NCBI RefSeq assembly: GCF_905372335.1
Contig: NZ_CAJPOU010000027.1
Coordinates: 1 to 22,526, forward strand
Direction of reading: 5' to 3'
Source: Streptococcus sp. A12
GTDB lineage: Bacteria; Bacillota; Bacilli; Lactobacillales; Streptococcaceae
DNA length: 22,526 bases
The position numbers and the translations under genes are program-made. The notes below the pieces were generated by a model. The model searched no databases and had not been told where the DNA came from. It was given only the letters and a program-made list of their open reading frames with translations. Positions 1-7,900 of this stretch are shown here, one piece after another; positions within the stretch are counted from its first letter, which is position 1; every line of letters starts with the position of its first letter.

Positions 1-6
1 AAATAA

Positions 7-52
7 AAATTAAAAAGATTCAACTCTGTATGTTATTATACAGAATTGAATC
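7..52 (-). terminator. Intrinsic terminator of the first lipoprotein gene
   Basis: A strong hairpin pairs 17-23 with 46-52 and 25-31 with 38-44, with one C/A mismatch and a 6-nt loop at 32-37. Read on the minus strand it is followed by a T-rich tail (16 down to 1). It lies 42 nt beyond the lipoprotein stop codon at 94. On the plus strand no T-run follows the stem directly, so it is called for the minus strand. Confidence 0.75.
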
Positions 53-93
53 TCTGATTTCAATCTTTTTTTAATTTTCTCAGTAGCGAGCCA

Positions 94-828
94 TTATTCC
101 CGAACAAGGGCATGCACATGGCCATTTTCTGTCACTTGAACACTTGCCACTTGACCATCTTGACCGACAACTATATCCAGGCTAGCTACAGATCCATCTT
201 GGGTAGAAATCAAGCCAGCATGGTAATGACCATGGTCCAAGTTGTATTCATAGCTTCCAATCGTATATCCCACTGCATCGCCACCAGGAGTTTGAATGGT
301 TACTTGCCCTCCTTGACCAATCGTTACGCCTGTATCGCGACCGTCGGTCCAACTACCTGCTGCTCCTGAATAATCCCCTGAGGCATAGCTCAAGACACCT
401 TTATAGCGTGGGTTCTCTGTCTTAGAGGCTTGTTCTTTGGCAGTCGTGCGACCTTCTTCCAAGCTAGGACGTTTTTGTTTTTCTGGTGCTGGGTTCACTG
501 CTGGTTTTGTTTCTTTGGAAGGAGTTGGAACCAGGCCTTGACTGACTTCTGGAACTCTTGGTGTCACTGAAGTTGATGGATTTTCTTGGCTCGCTTGTGT
601 TTCGCTCGAAGCGATGGAAGGAGATTGTGCAACTTCTGTGCTTTGTGTGATTTTGCTTGTGGTCTTTTTCTCTTCTTTTTTACTTCTAGAGCTTTGTTTC
701 ACTTGCACAATTTTACTAGTTGAAGATGGACTGGTTTCCTTTTTCTTTTCTGATCCACATCCGTTTAAGAGAAGAACAGCTGTTAGAGCAAGGGTAGATA
801 GACTAAAGAAGGTTCCTTTCGTTTTCAT
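94..828 (-). CDS. Serine/threonine-rich lipoprotein with C-terminal His-rich domain, function unknown
   Basis: This is a 244-aa predicted lipoprotein. The first 23 residues are a signal peptide ending in lipobox L-N-G-C with the lipidated cysteine at residue 24. An upstream in-frame ATG (852) exists, but the ATG at 828 gives a normal lipoprotein signal and has a GAGGT Shine-Dalgarno 7 nt upstream. Residues 25 to about 135 are a low-complexity Ser/Thr/Lys/Glu/Pro linker, as in proteins that span the cell wall. Residues about 141-244 form a compact, glycine-rich, probably beta-structured domain. It carries two histidine clusters, HGHYH near residue 199 and HVH near 236. I do not recognise this domain family and assign no function. 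The gene is monocistronic: it has its own promoter (873-901) and a terminator beyond its end. Confidence 0.85.
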   Translation of the reverse strand: MKTKGTFFSLSTLALTAVLLLNGCGSEKKKETSPSSTSKIVQVKQSSRSKKEEKKTTSKITQSTEVAQSPSIASSETQASQENPSTSVTPRVPEVSQGLVPTPSKETKPAVNPAPEKQKRPSLEEGRTTAKEQASKTENPRYKGVLSYASGDYSGAAGSWTDGRDTGVTIGQGGQVTIQTPGGDAVGYTIGSYEYNLDHGHYHAGLISTQDGSVASLDIVVGQDGQVASVQVTENGHVHALVRE

Positions 829-863
829 GGCAATACCTCTCTTTTGTAACATTTGTTACATTT

Positions 864-880
864 TGTAATATAATTGTAAC
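864..880. promoter_or_regulatory. Candidate VicR/WalR box
   Basis: On the plus strand TGTAAT (864-869), five bases, then TGTAAC (875-880) match the known WalR/VicR direct repeat TGTWAH-N5-TGTWAH exactly. Two more half-sites, TGTAAC (845-850) and TGTTAC (854-859), lie closer to the gene; with the following A they form the perfect inverted repeat TGTAACA-TT-TGTTACA (845-860). The box covers the -10 element of the lipoprotein promoter, which would fit repression. Binding is inferred from the pattern only. Confidence 0.5.
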
Positions 881-901
881 ATTCATCTATGGGGAAGTCA
901 A
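873..901 (-). promoter_or_regulatory. Sigma-A promoter of the first lipoprotein gene
   Basis: On the minus strand -35 TTGACT (901-896), a 17-nt spacer and -10 TACAAT (878-873) form a near-consensus housekeeping promoter, about 45 nt upstream of the ATG at 828. Confidence 0.7.
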
Positions 902-941
902 GAGGATTTGCAAGTCTTATAAAAAATAGAAACTAGTTTCA

Positions 942-988
942 AAAAAGAGTGAACAAATGGAGCCCTACTCCAAGCATTCACTCTTTTT
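942..988 (-). terminator. Terminator of the ctsR-clpC operon
   Basis: A 12-bp stem pairs 942-953 with 977-988, with an inner TGGAG/CTCCA stem (958-962 with 968-972). On the minus strand the stem ends in a run of T. It begins one base past the stop codon of the DUF4430 lipoprotein gene (990) and closes the four-gene operon. Confidence 0.8.
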
Positions 989-989
989 C

Positions 990-1394
990 TTATTGATAAA
1001 CTTCTTGATAAAATTCAATGGTATCTCCATCTTGGACAGTTGTTTCTGCTGCCCCTTTTGGTGCCATCTCTCCATTGATCTTGTACATCCAATAGAGTCC
1101 CTTGCTTTCGTCCTGGGCTACGCCATCGATTGAGGTGATGAGGCCACTCTTTTCCTCAATCTTGTAGTTAGCTTTCAGGACTTCCATCAGGTTGGCTTTT
1201 TCAGCAACCTTCAAGGTCTTGCTTTGAGCTTCTTGCCCTTCAGGGGCGATACTGACCGTAATGGTACTTTGTTTTTCTTTCGCTACTTGTGAGCTAGAAG
1301 CTGAGCTTTCCGTAGTCGATGGTGTGCTTTGTCCGCAACTGACCAATACAAGAGCTGCTAGGACAGCAAAGAAACTATAAAGTGTTTTTTTCAT
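990..1394 (-). CDS. DUF4430 domain lipoprotein
   Basis: This is a 134-aa lipoprotein. The signal peptide ends in lipobox L-V-S-C (Cys20), followed by a short Ser/Thr linker to about residue 40. The C-terminal domain (about 43-134) has the features of DUF4430, the transcobalamin-like C-terminal domain: a beta-grasp-like pattern with GLYWMYKINGE and DGDTIEFYQEV near the end. Such domains are known in surface ligand-binding proteins, including intrinsic factor/transcobalamin-type cobalamin binders. The start codon lies inside the end of the ECF S-component gene, so the two reading frames overlap by 20 nt; a Shine-Dalgarno AGGAG sits about 8 nt upstream. The overlap implies translational coupling. 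I infer that it is the extracytoplasmic partner of that transporter component; the ligand is unknown. Confidence 0.8.
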   Translation of the reverse strand: MKKTLYSFFAVLAALVLVSCGQSTPSTTESSASSSQVAKEKQSTITVSIAPEGQEAQSKTLKVAEKANLMEVLKANYKIEEKSGLITSIDGVAQDESKGLYWMYKINGEMAPKGAAETTVQDGDTIEFYQEVYQ

Positions 1395-1863
1395 AATACA
1401 ATCTCCTAAATACTATATAAAGTAGAGGGTAAAAACAGGCGGTGGAAAGGGTGTGGGCTAGGTTAAAGCTAAAGCCATTCACCAGTGCATAGGTCCACCA
1501 AGGCATGTGGTAGAGAACCGCATAAAGACTGTCAATCACTATCCCGTAGAGAAAGGATAAGATGCCGACCACCAGGGTTTGAACTTGCAAAGACAGATGG
1601 CGGTAAAGCCCCCGCCAAAGAGTCAAGAGGAGGCCAAAGGCCAGTATCTGAGCGAGCACCACTGGGCTCATCCCCAAGAGAAAAGCCGAGGTAAACATGG
1701 TGACCGCCATCACCAAACAGGCAAATTGCCAGTCTTCAAATAGCACCAGTAAAAAGAAAATGGCACTAATGGGTTGGACATTGGGCAAGAAGGCAAAGGC
1801 TTGTCTCAGTACCACACAGAGGGCTGCTAAGAGGGTGATTCGGGTCAAGCGTTTGAGAGGCAC
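1375..1863 (-). CDS. ECF transporter S component, substrate unknown
   Basis: This is a 162-aa, very hydrophobic protein with about five or six membrane segments and a basic N-terminus, the size and character of a substrate-binding S component of energy-coupling-factor vitamin transporters. The start is GTG: AGGAGG lies 7 nt upstream, while the nearby ATG (1868) is out of frame and soon meets a stop. The Shine-Dalgarno overlaps the clpC stop codon and only 11 nt separate the genes, so it is co-transcribed with ctsR-clpC. No EcfA/EcfT genes are in the window; S components normally share an ECF module encoded elsewhere. Its partner downstream is a DUF4430 lipoprotein. The substrate cannot be read from the sequence; a cobalamin-like compound is a guess from DUF4430 alone. 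Confidence 0.75.
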   Translation of the reverse strand: MPLKRLTRITLLAALCVVLRQAFAFLPNVQPISAIFFLLVLFEDWQFACLVMAVTMFTSAFLLGMSPVVLAQILAFGLLLTLWRGLYRHLSLQVQTLVVGILSFLYGIVIDSLYAVLYHMPWWTYALVNGFSFNLAHTLSTACFYPLLYIVFRRLYYEKNTL

Positions 1864-1874
1864 TGCATATCCTC

Positions 1875-4304
1875 CTAGTCAATCGTGAAGTTAAGCTGAC
1901 CAGACTTGACACCTACCTTGAGGGTTTGCCCTTCAGCCACTTCTCCTCTCAAGAGGATCTCTGCCAAGTAGTCTTCCACCTGGGTCTGGATGGTCCGGCG
2001 CAAAGGACGTGCTCCCATCTCTGGATCATATCCGTGAGTCGCCAGCCATTTAAGGGCAGACGCTTGGAATTTCAGAGTAATGCCTTTCTCTGCTAGAGAT
2101 TGAATCAGCGGTTTCACCATAATCTTGACAATCTCATGCATTTGATCACTGGTCAAGCTATGGAAGACAACCTTCTCATCAATCCGGTTGATAAACTCTG
2201 GTCGATAAGTCTTCTTCAACTCTTCGAAGATGCGTTTCTCCATATTGGCTTGGTCAAAGCGAATATCCTTGGCTCCAAAGCCAACTGTCTTATCATCTCG
2301 TAAAGCGGTAGCTCCCAAGTTTGAGGTCATGATAATAATGGTATTGGAGAAATCTACCTTGCGTCCCTTGCTGTCGGTCAAGACACCGTCATCCAAGACT
2401 TGCAAGAGAACGTTAAAGATATCTGGATGGGCTTTTTCCACCTCATCAAACAAGAGGACTGAATAAGGTTTGTTGCGGACTTTTTCCGTCAACTCGCCCC
2501 CTTCTTCATAACCGACATAGCCTGGAGGGGCACCGTTGAGACGACTGGCCGCAAATTTCTCCATGTATTCACTCATATCAAAGCGGATCAAAGCGGACTC
2601 GTCATCAAAGAGGACTTCAGCCAGCGCCTTCGCCAGCTCAGTCTTCCCGACCCCAGTGGGACCGAGGAAGAGGAAGGAGCCAATTGGCCGTTTGTGAGAA
2701 CGAATTCCCGACTGATTGCGACGAATCGCTCGGCTGATACTTGAGACAGCCTGATCCTGACCGATCACGCGCTTATGAAGTTCTGCTTCCAATTCAAGGT
2801 ATTTCTTAGCTGCTGTTTGGGTTAGTTTCTCCACAGGAATGCCTGACAATTGACTGAGCGTCTTCAGGATATCCTCTTCCTTGACTTCTAGCTGGTAGCC
2901 TTTTGGACTGGCATCTTCTTTTAGCAACTGAGCAACTTTTTTCCACTGCCCCTTGAGCAAGGATTGATCAGCAGCTGTCAAGTCGGACCGAAGACCGGCT
3001 TGAGGCCCCTTGTTTTGCACGGTCGCTGCCGCCTCATCCAAGAGGTCAATGGCGGAGTCAGGCAAGAGGCGACTGGTCAAATAACGATTGGCATAGACAA
3101 CAGCTGTCTCAATAGCCGCATCCGTAATATGAACACGGTGGTGACGTTCATAGGTCTTCTTGAGCCCTTGCAAAATCGCAATGCTATCTGCAACAGAGGG
3201 TTGCTCAATCAAGACCTTAGCAAAGCGGCGTGAAAGAGCAGCGTCTTTTTCAATGTGTTTTTGGTATTCTTCTTGCGTAGTAGCTCCTACGGTCCGTAGG
3301 GTCCCGCGAGCCAAGGCTGGCTTCAAGATATTGGCCGCATCCAAGGTGGAGTCAATCCCAGAGCCAGAGCCCATAATGGTATGGAGCTCATCAATGAAGA
3401 GGATGACATGGCCATCTTCTTCGATATCATTGATGATGTTGTTCATCCGCTCTTCAAAATCTCCACGGAACCGCGTCCCTGCGACAACATTCATCAAGTC
3501 CAACTCTAAAACCCGCATCTTAGCCAGCTCCGTCGGGACATCGCCGCTGGCAATCCGTTGAGCCAAGCCCAAAGCCAGAGCGGTCTTTCCGACACCGGCA
3601 TCCCCAACAAGGACCGGATTATTTTTCGTTTTGCGGCTCAAAATCTGAATCATCCGCGAGATTTCTTGACCTCGACCAATCACCGGTTCCAAACTGCCAT
3701 TGCGAGCCATTTCTGTCAGATCTCGGGTATAGTCTTCCAAACCACCGCTGGTAGAAGCTGGCATGCCCATCATATTTCCCATGGTTTGACGATTGGGTTG
3801 CTGGGCCCGATAGAGCGAACGAATGGCCTTGACAGCTTCCTTGTCCCAACCTGCTCGTTGCTCCAAGCTCTTACGAATCTCGACGATTTTAATGCCCTCT
3901 TCCTGATCATCATAGCGGAAGCCGACATACTCCAATACTTGAGAAGCCAAGGTCCCCCTCTCTAATAGAAGCGCCAAGAGGACATGCTCTGTTCCAAGAC
4001 TTTTGGCATGGACTGCCTGGGCAATCTCTTGGGAACGTTTCATGATTTCTTCGACACGGAAAGAAAAAGGAAATACCTCATAGCGGCCATCCCGTTGGTA
4101 GACTTGACCCGTAATGTGCTCAGCCGCATCTTGAAAATCATCAATCTGCATAGGATAGTCACTTAAAACAGAACCAGCTACACTATAAGGATTATTGGCT
4201 AGAGCCACTAGAATATGCCAGGTATCTAGCGTTTGGGACTCAAAATGACCCGCCAAGATTTGAGCGGCTTCAATCGTTTCTAATAGGGCTTTTGAATAGT
4301 TCAT
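1875..4304 (-). CDS. clpC: ATP-dependent Clp protease ATP-binding subunit ClpC
   Basis: This 809-aa Hsp100/AAA+ unfoldase feeds misfolded or tagged proteins to the ClpP protease in the cytoplasm. The N-terminal double Clp-N domain spans about 1-140. ATPase domain 1 has Walker A GDAGVGKT (234-241) and Walker B FIDELH (DE at 305-306). ATPase domain 2 has Walker A GPTGVGKT (548-555), Walker B LLFDEVEKA (617-625), pore loop GYVGY (595-599) and sensor-2 GARPLRR (764-770). The loop VGFG (674-677) fits the ClpP-docking loop. A longer reading frame exists upstream, but MNYSKAL is the family start and the ATG at 4304 lies 7 nt after the ctsR stop. All catalytic motifs are present. Expression should follow CtsR through the shared promoter. 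Confidence 0.97.
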   Translation of the reverse strand: MNYSKALLETIEAAQILAGHFESQTLDTWHILVALANNPYSVAGSVLSDYPMQIDDFQDAAEHITGQVYQRDGRYEVFPFSFRVEEIMKRSQEIAQAVHAKSLGTEHVLLALLLERGTLASQVLEYVGFRYDDQEEGIKIVEIRKSLEQRAGWDKEAVKAIRSLYRAQQPNRQTMGNMMGMPASTSGGLEDYTRDLTEMARNGSLEPVIGRGQEISRMIQILSRKTKNNPVLVGDAGVGKTALALGLAQRIASGDVPTELAKMRVLELDLMNVVAGTRFRGDFEERMNNIINDIEEDGHVILFIDELHTIMGSGSGIDSTLDAANILKPALARGTLRTVGATTQEEYQKHIEKDAALSRRFAKVLIEQPSVADSIAILQGLKKTYERHHRVHITDAAIETAVVYANRYLTSRLLPDSAIDLLDEAAATVQNKGPQAGLRSDLTAADQSLLKGQWKKVAQLLKEDASPKGYQLEVKEEDILKTLSQLSGIPVEKLTQTAAKKYLELEAELHKRVIGQDQAVSSISRAIRRNQSGIRSHKRPIGSFLFLGPTGVGKTELAKALAEVLFDDESALIRFDMSEYMEKFAASRLNGAPPGYVGYEEGGELTEKVRNKPYSVLLFDEVEKAHPDIFNVLLQVLDDGVLTDSKGRKVDFSNTIIIMTSNLGATALRDDKTVGFGAKDIRFDQANMEKRIFEELKKTYRPEFINRIDEKVVFHSLTSDQMHEIVKIMVKPLIQSLAEKGITLKFQASALKWLATHGYDPEMGARPLRRTIQTQVEDYLAEILLRGEVAEGQTLKVGVKSGQLNFTID

Positions 4305-4311
4305 AAGGAGA

Positions 4312-4770
4312 TTACATTCCCTTTCTATCGACTTGTTGGATAATTTTTCGTAGGATATTGGCTCGTAAGCGATGGGCTTCACTTCCCAGAACCTCGTCTG
4401 TCGTCGTCACTGACAAAAGCTCTGCTTCTCTCTTTGTAAGGAGTTTTTCTTCAAATAGCATTTGAAGAATATCGCCAAAAACAGTCTGACTGATTTGTCC
4501 CCTGATACTTGCGCCAAGCTCTTTTAGCATCTGGTGTTGGTCTGAAAATTGAACCTTGCCAATCCGGATATAACCGCCGCCTCCACGCTTGCTCTCTACG
4601 ATATAGCCTCGACTTTCGGTAAAGCGGGTCTTGATCACATAATTGATTTGACTAGGAACAACTTGGAAAACATCCGCTAATTCGCTTCTCTTGAGCTCTG
4701 CGATGCCTGCTTGAGCCAGTAGCGACTTGATATAGGCCTCAATGCTATCTGATGTATTTTTACTTGCCAT
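4312..4770 (-). CDS. ctsR: Transcriptional repressor CtsR
   Basis: This 152-aa winged-helix repressor controls class III heat-shock (clp) genes. The N-terminal DNA-binding domain includes the glycine-rich wing RGGGGYIRI (62-70), which is both the DNA contact and the thermosensor in known CtsR proteins; the C-terminal dimerisation domain follows. The ATG at 4770 (MASKNT...) was chosen because AAGGAG lies 6 nt upstream; an in-frame ATG 24 nt earlier lacks this. As usual in streptococci, no mcsA/mcsB lie between ctsR and clpC, so regulation by arginine kinase from this operon is absent. A CtsR-type operator overlaps its own promoter, indicating autoregulation. Confidence 0.96.
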   Translation of the reverse strand: MASKNTSDSIEAYIKSLLAQAGIAELKRSELADVFQVVPSQINYVIKTRFTESRGYIVESKRGGGGYIRIGKVQFSDQHQMLKELGASIRGQISQTVFGDILQMLFEEKLLTKREAELLSVTTTDEVLGSEAHRLRANILRKIIQQVDRKGM

Positions 4771-4855
4771 GATGCTCCTTTCTAACCTTTTCATTCTAGA
4801 TAAGCTCTCTGCTCTTCAGAGGGTAAAAAATGGTCTCATCATCCACGATGTCATT

Positions 4856-4878
4856 ATTGACCTTATCTGACTATTATA
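4856..4878 (-). promoter_or_regulatory. ctsR promoter -10 with CtsR operator
   Basis: On the minus strand a perfect -10 TATAAT (4878-4873) is followed directly by AGTCAGATAAGGTCAAT (4872-4856). This matches 15 of 17 positions of the published CtsR heptad direct repeat RGTCAAANANRGTCAAA. The -35 region is poor (TTTATT at 17-nt spacing). The position fits repression by occlusion of RNA polymerase. Confidence 0.75.
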
Positions 4879-4957
4879 CAATTTTTACGCCTGTAAATAA
4901 AGCAAAGACTACGTCGAGATAGAATCTGAAGCCCCCTTACTGGTAGCTAGAAGGAAC

Positions 4958-4987
4958 AAAAAAGAGGTTAGCAATTGCTAACCTCTT
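4958..4987 (-). terminator. Terminator of the glycosidase operon
   Basis: A perfect 11-bp stem pairs 4962-4972 with 4977-4987 around the AATT loop. On the minus strand a run of six T (4963-4958) overlaps the end of the stem. It lies 12 nt after the fucosidase stop codon. Confidence 0.85.
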
Positions 4988-4999
4988 ATAGAAGGGGCA

Positions 5000-7900
5000 T
5001 TAGGATTTCCGACGAGCGAATTTTACTCTTCCGCCTAAGAAGCCTAAGCCGAGTAGTCCGATCCAGGCTAAGAAACTTGCCTTCTCTGATCCTGTCTGTG
5101 GCAGTTTTTCTTCCGACTGCACAGTGTCTGGAGTTACGGCTTCTACCACAGGAGAAAGAGGAGTTTCTTTCGAAGCCGTCGGTGTCAACAGCCGAGAAAT
5201 TCCACTTTCTTTTTTATCTTCTGGTGGAAGGAGCGGTTTCGTTTCTTGTGAGTCTTCACTTGGACTTGTTGGTAGTGGCACATCCGGAATAATAGGAGCT
5301 TCTTCCGCTTCCTTCGTCCCGACTTCTGTTATCTGGTCCTGGGCCTCCACTTCGACAAAAGCATCGACTTCTGTCCGAATTTCTTTGCCTTCTTCTTGTC
5401 GGACCTCGATCAATTTCAGCCGGCGTCCGACCTTCCCAGATTGAAGGATCCGGCTTTCGCCCTTGGCCAAGTCCTTGTTCTCACGCGTTTGACTTTCAAA
5501 TGGAATCTCCTCCGCTTCGATGAGAAGTTCTGGTTTTTCAAGAATCAAATCCCGCACACCTTCTTCTGGTCGTGTCTGCGTCAGCGGTTCATAATTGTGA
5601 GCATCTTTTAAGATGGTTTCAAGGGCTTCCACTTGATTCGCTGCAGCAACCAAATCTGGTCGCTCTTGATTCAACAACTGAGTCAATTCAGTCAATTGAT
5701 GTTGAATAGTCGGTTTGAGGTCTAATTTCAAGCGATCGAGAGAAGTAGCCTTGATCTTTTCTACTCCTTCTTTGATAATCTGTTGTAGCTCTTCTTGACT
5801 GAGCAACTGACTATCTTTTCCTGATAGAACAAACCGGTCTACCTGGATGGCTCTAGATGACTGAGGATCATTGAGGGCTGGATCTAGGTGCAAGCGTAGC
5901 TGGTGGTATCCTTTTGCTAGGCCTTGCAGATTGACCAAACTCTGGTCGAGTTTGCGTTGATCTCCGTAGCCACTGAAGTAATGATCGCCTTCGATCTCAT
6001 AATCATGACCACGCCCTTCTTCAAAGGTGATTTCTTTTCCGTCTAGGGTGACGCTGTAGAGACCATGACTTGGATCAACCACGCCTCGAACCTCCACTCC
6101 AGTTCCCTTAAAGGTGATGGTCACATCAATGTGTTTCTTGCCTTCCTCATCGGTCACTTGGTTAAAGCTAGACCAGGATTCTGTTCCATTTGAGAAGTTT
6201 TGATTGTCTGCCTCATGATGCCAACCTTGGCTGTAGTGCAGTTTTGGATCTTGGTCATCCACTTCTTTACGATTTTCTGGAAGTAGGTCCTCGTTCATCA
6301 CTTGGACTGTCAGCTCTGGAATAAAGCCGACCAGACTTCCTTGATCCGGATGCAACAATTTGACCTTAAAGTCATAGACATCTGTCGCCTTGCCTGCAAA
6401 ATCAAGGGTTGGGACTTGGACTGTTTTTTCTGTCTCTCCATCTGCAAACTCGAGAGTGACATTGGTATCTTTATAAACCTTGCCATGAACCCCTGTTCCT
6501 GGTTCTGTGATTAATTTAAGACTAGCACTTCCTTTAGAGCCACCTTTTCTCTTGACGACGACTTGCGCTGGGTCGCCTTTCTTAACGGCTAGGGTTGGCT
6601 GAGCAAACTCAAAGAGACCCTTTTCTTGGTTATTGAGGGCATAAATCCCTTCCGTTGCGATCGCATCTCCCTTGCTATTGAGCAAGGTCAAGGTGTGGGA
6701 TCCGGCTGCCAAGTCTGGCGTTTCATAGACCTTTTGGCTCCGTTTGCGGCTTGGGCTTTGGGTATTGACCGTCGCTAGCTTTTGGCCATCGACATAGACA
6801 TCCATTTCCCCATGACCAGGGTCCACAGTTGCGACGACATAGGCCTTGGTGCCTTCAAACTGATAGGTCACCGAAGCTCCCTTTTCCTTGGTCCACATAG
6901 AGGTACCTCGAACGCCTTCTCCCTCTTCATTCCATTGGCTATTGGCCCGATCAGCAGTCCGGTCAGAATGATAGGCCAAACCAAGCGGATAGCCATCCGT
7001 TTCTTCAATGCTAGCTGGCGTCTTATAGACAGAGACGCCGTTCAAGATTGGAGTGGCTTGGGCATCGGTGATGGACACCCGGATATAGCGACTATCAACT
7101 GGTTGCCCTTTGATCAATCGGCGATATCCTACGGTTGAACCAGCCCCAAAAGGAACCCATTGACCATTCACAGCCACATCGATGGTGAAGCCAGAAATCC
7201 GTTGGCCTTTCTCGATAGTTTCTTTGAGCTCTACCACATCAAAGTGTTGCTCTTTTCCAAGATCGAGGACAAAAGAGCCGGTCTTGGCATCATCTGCAGG
7301 TGCCCAACTGGTCTTTTCATCGCCATCTGTCAAATGGCTGGCTGAATAATGAGCATTGCGCCGTGTCGAGTCAGCTTCGACCAAAGCTCCTGCCGCATAG
7401 TCCACACTGTAGAGTTGGTCCAAAGTCTGGCGGAATTCTTTCAAGCGGGCTACATCGGCATCCGCAAATTTTCCATCTTGATTCGGAGGAATATTGAGCA
7501 AAAGCGGGGTTCCACGGCCGACCGATTTGAAGTAAATGTCCATCAATTCGCGCAAGGACTTAGGCTCTTGGTTGTCATGGTAGAACCAGCCGGAGCGAAT
7601 GGAAACATCCGCCTCTCCCACTGAGTATTGCTTCCCTTCTGGATCCCCGTGATTGAGGTAACTATTGGATGGATTGTTGCGGATCTTATCTGTATTGACC
7701 TTATGCCAAACTGGATCTCCAGCAATTCCTTTTTCATTTCCGATCCAACGAACATTGGTGGGCTCAGCTGAGAAGATGGCAATATCCCCTTGGGCCTTAC
7801 GAATGGCATCAAACCACTTATCGAAGGTATAGGTGACTTTTTGAGCCCCATCGCCACGCGCTCCATCCATCCAGACTTCTACGAACTTGCCCTTGTTTCC

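Noticed and set aside
1866..1868. ATG as the start of the ECF S-component gene
   Set aside because: It is only 2-3 nt from the Shine-Dalgarno, out of frame with the S component, and its own frame stops after seven codons; the GTG at 1863 is used.
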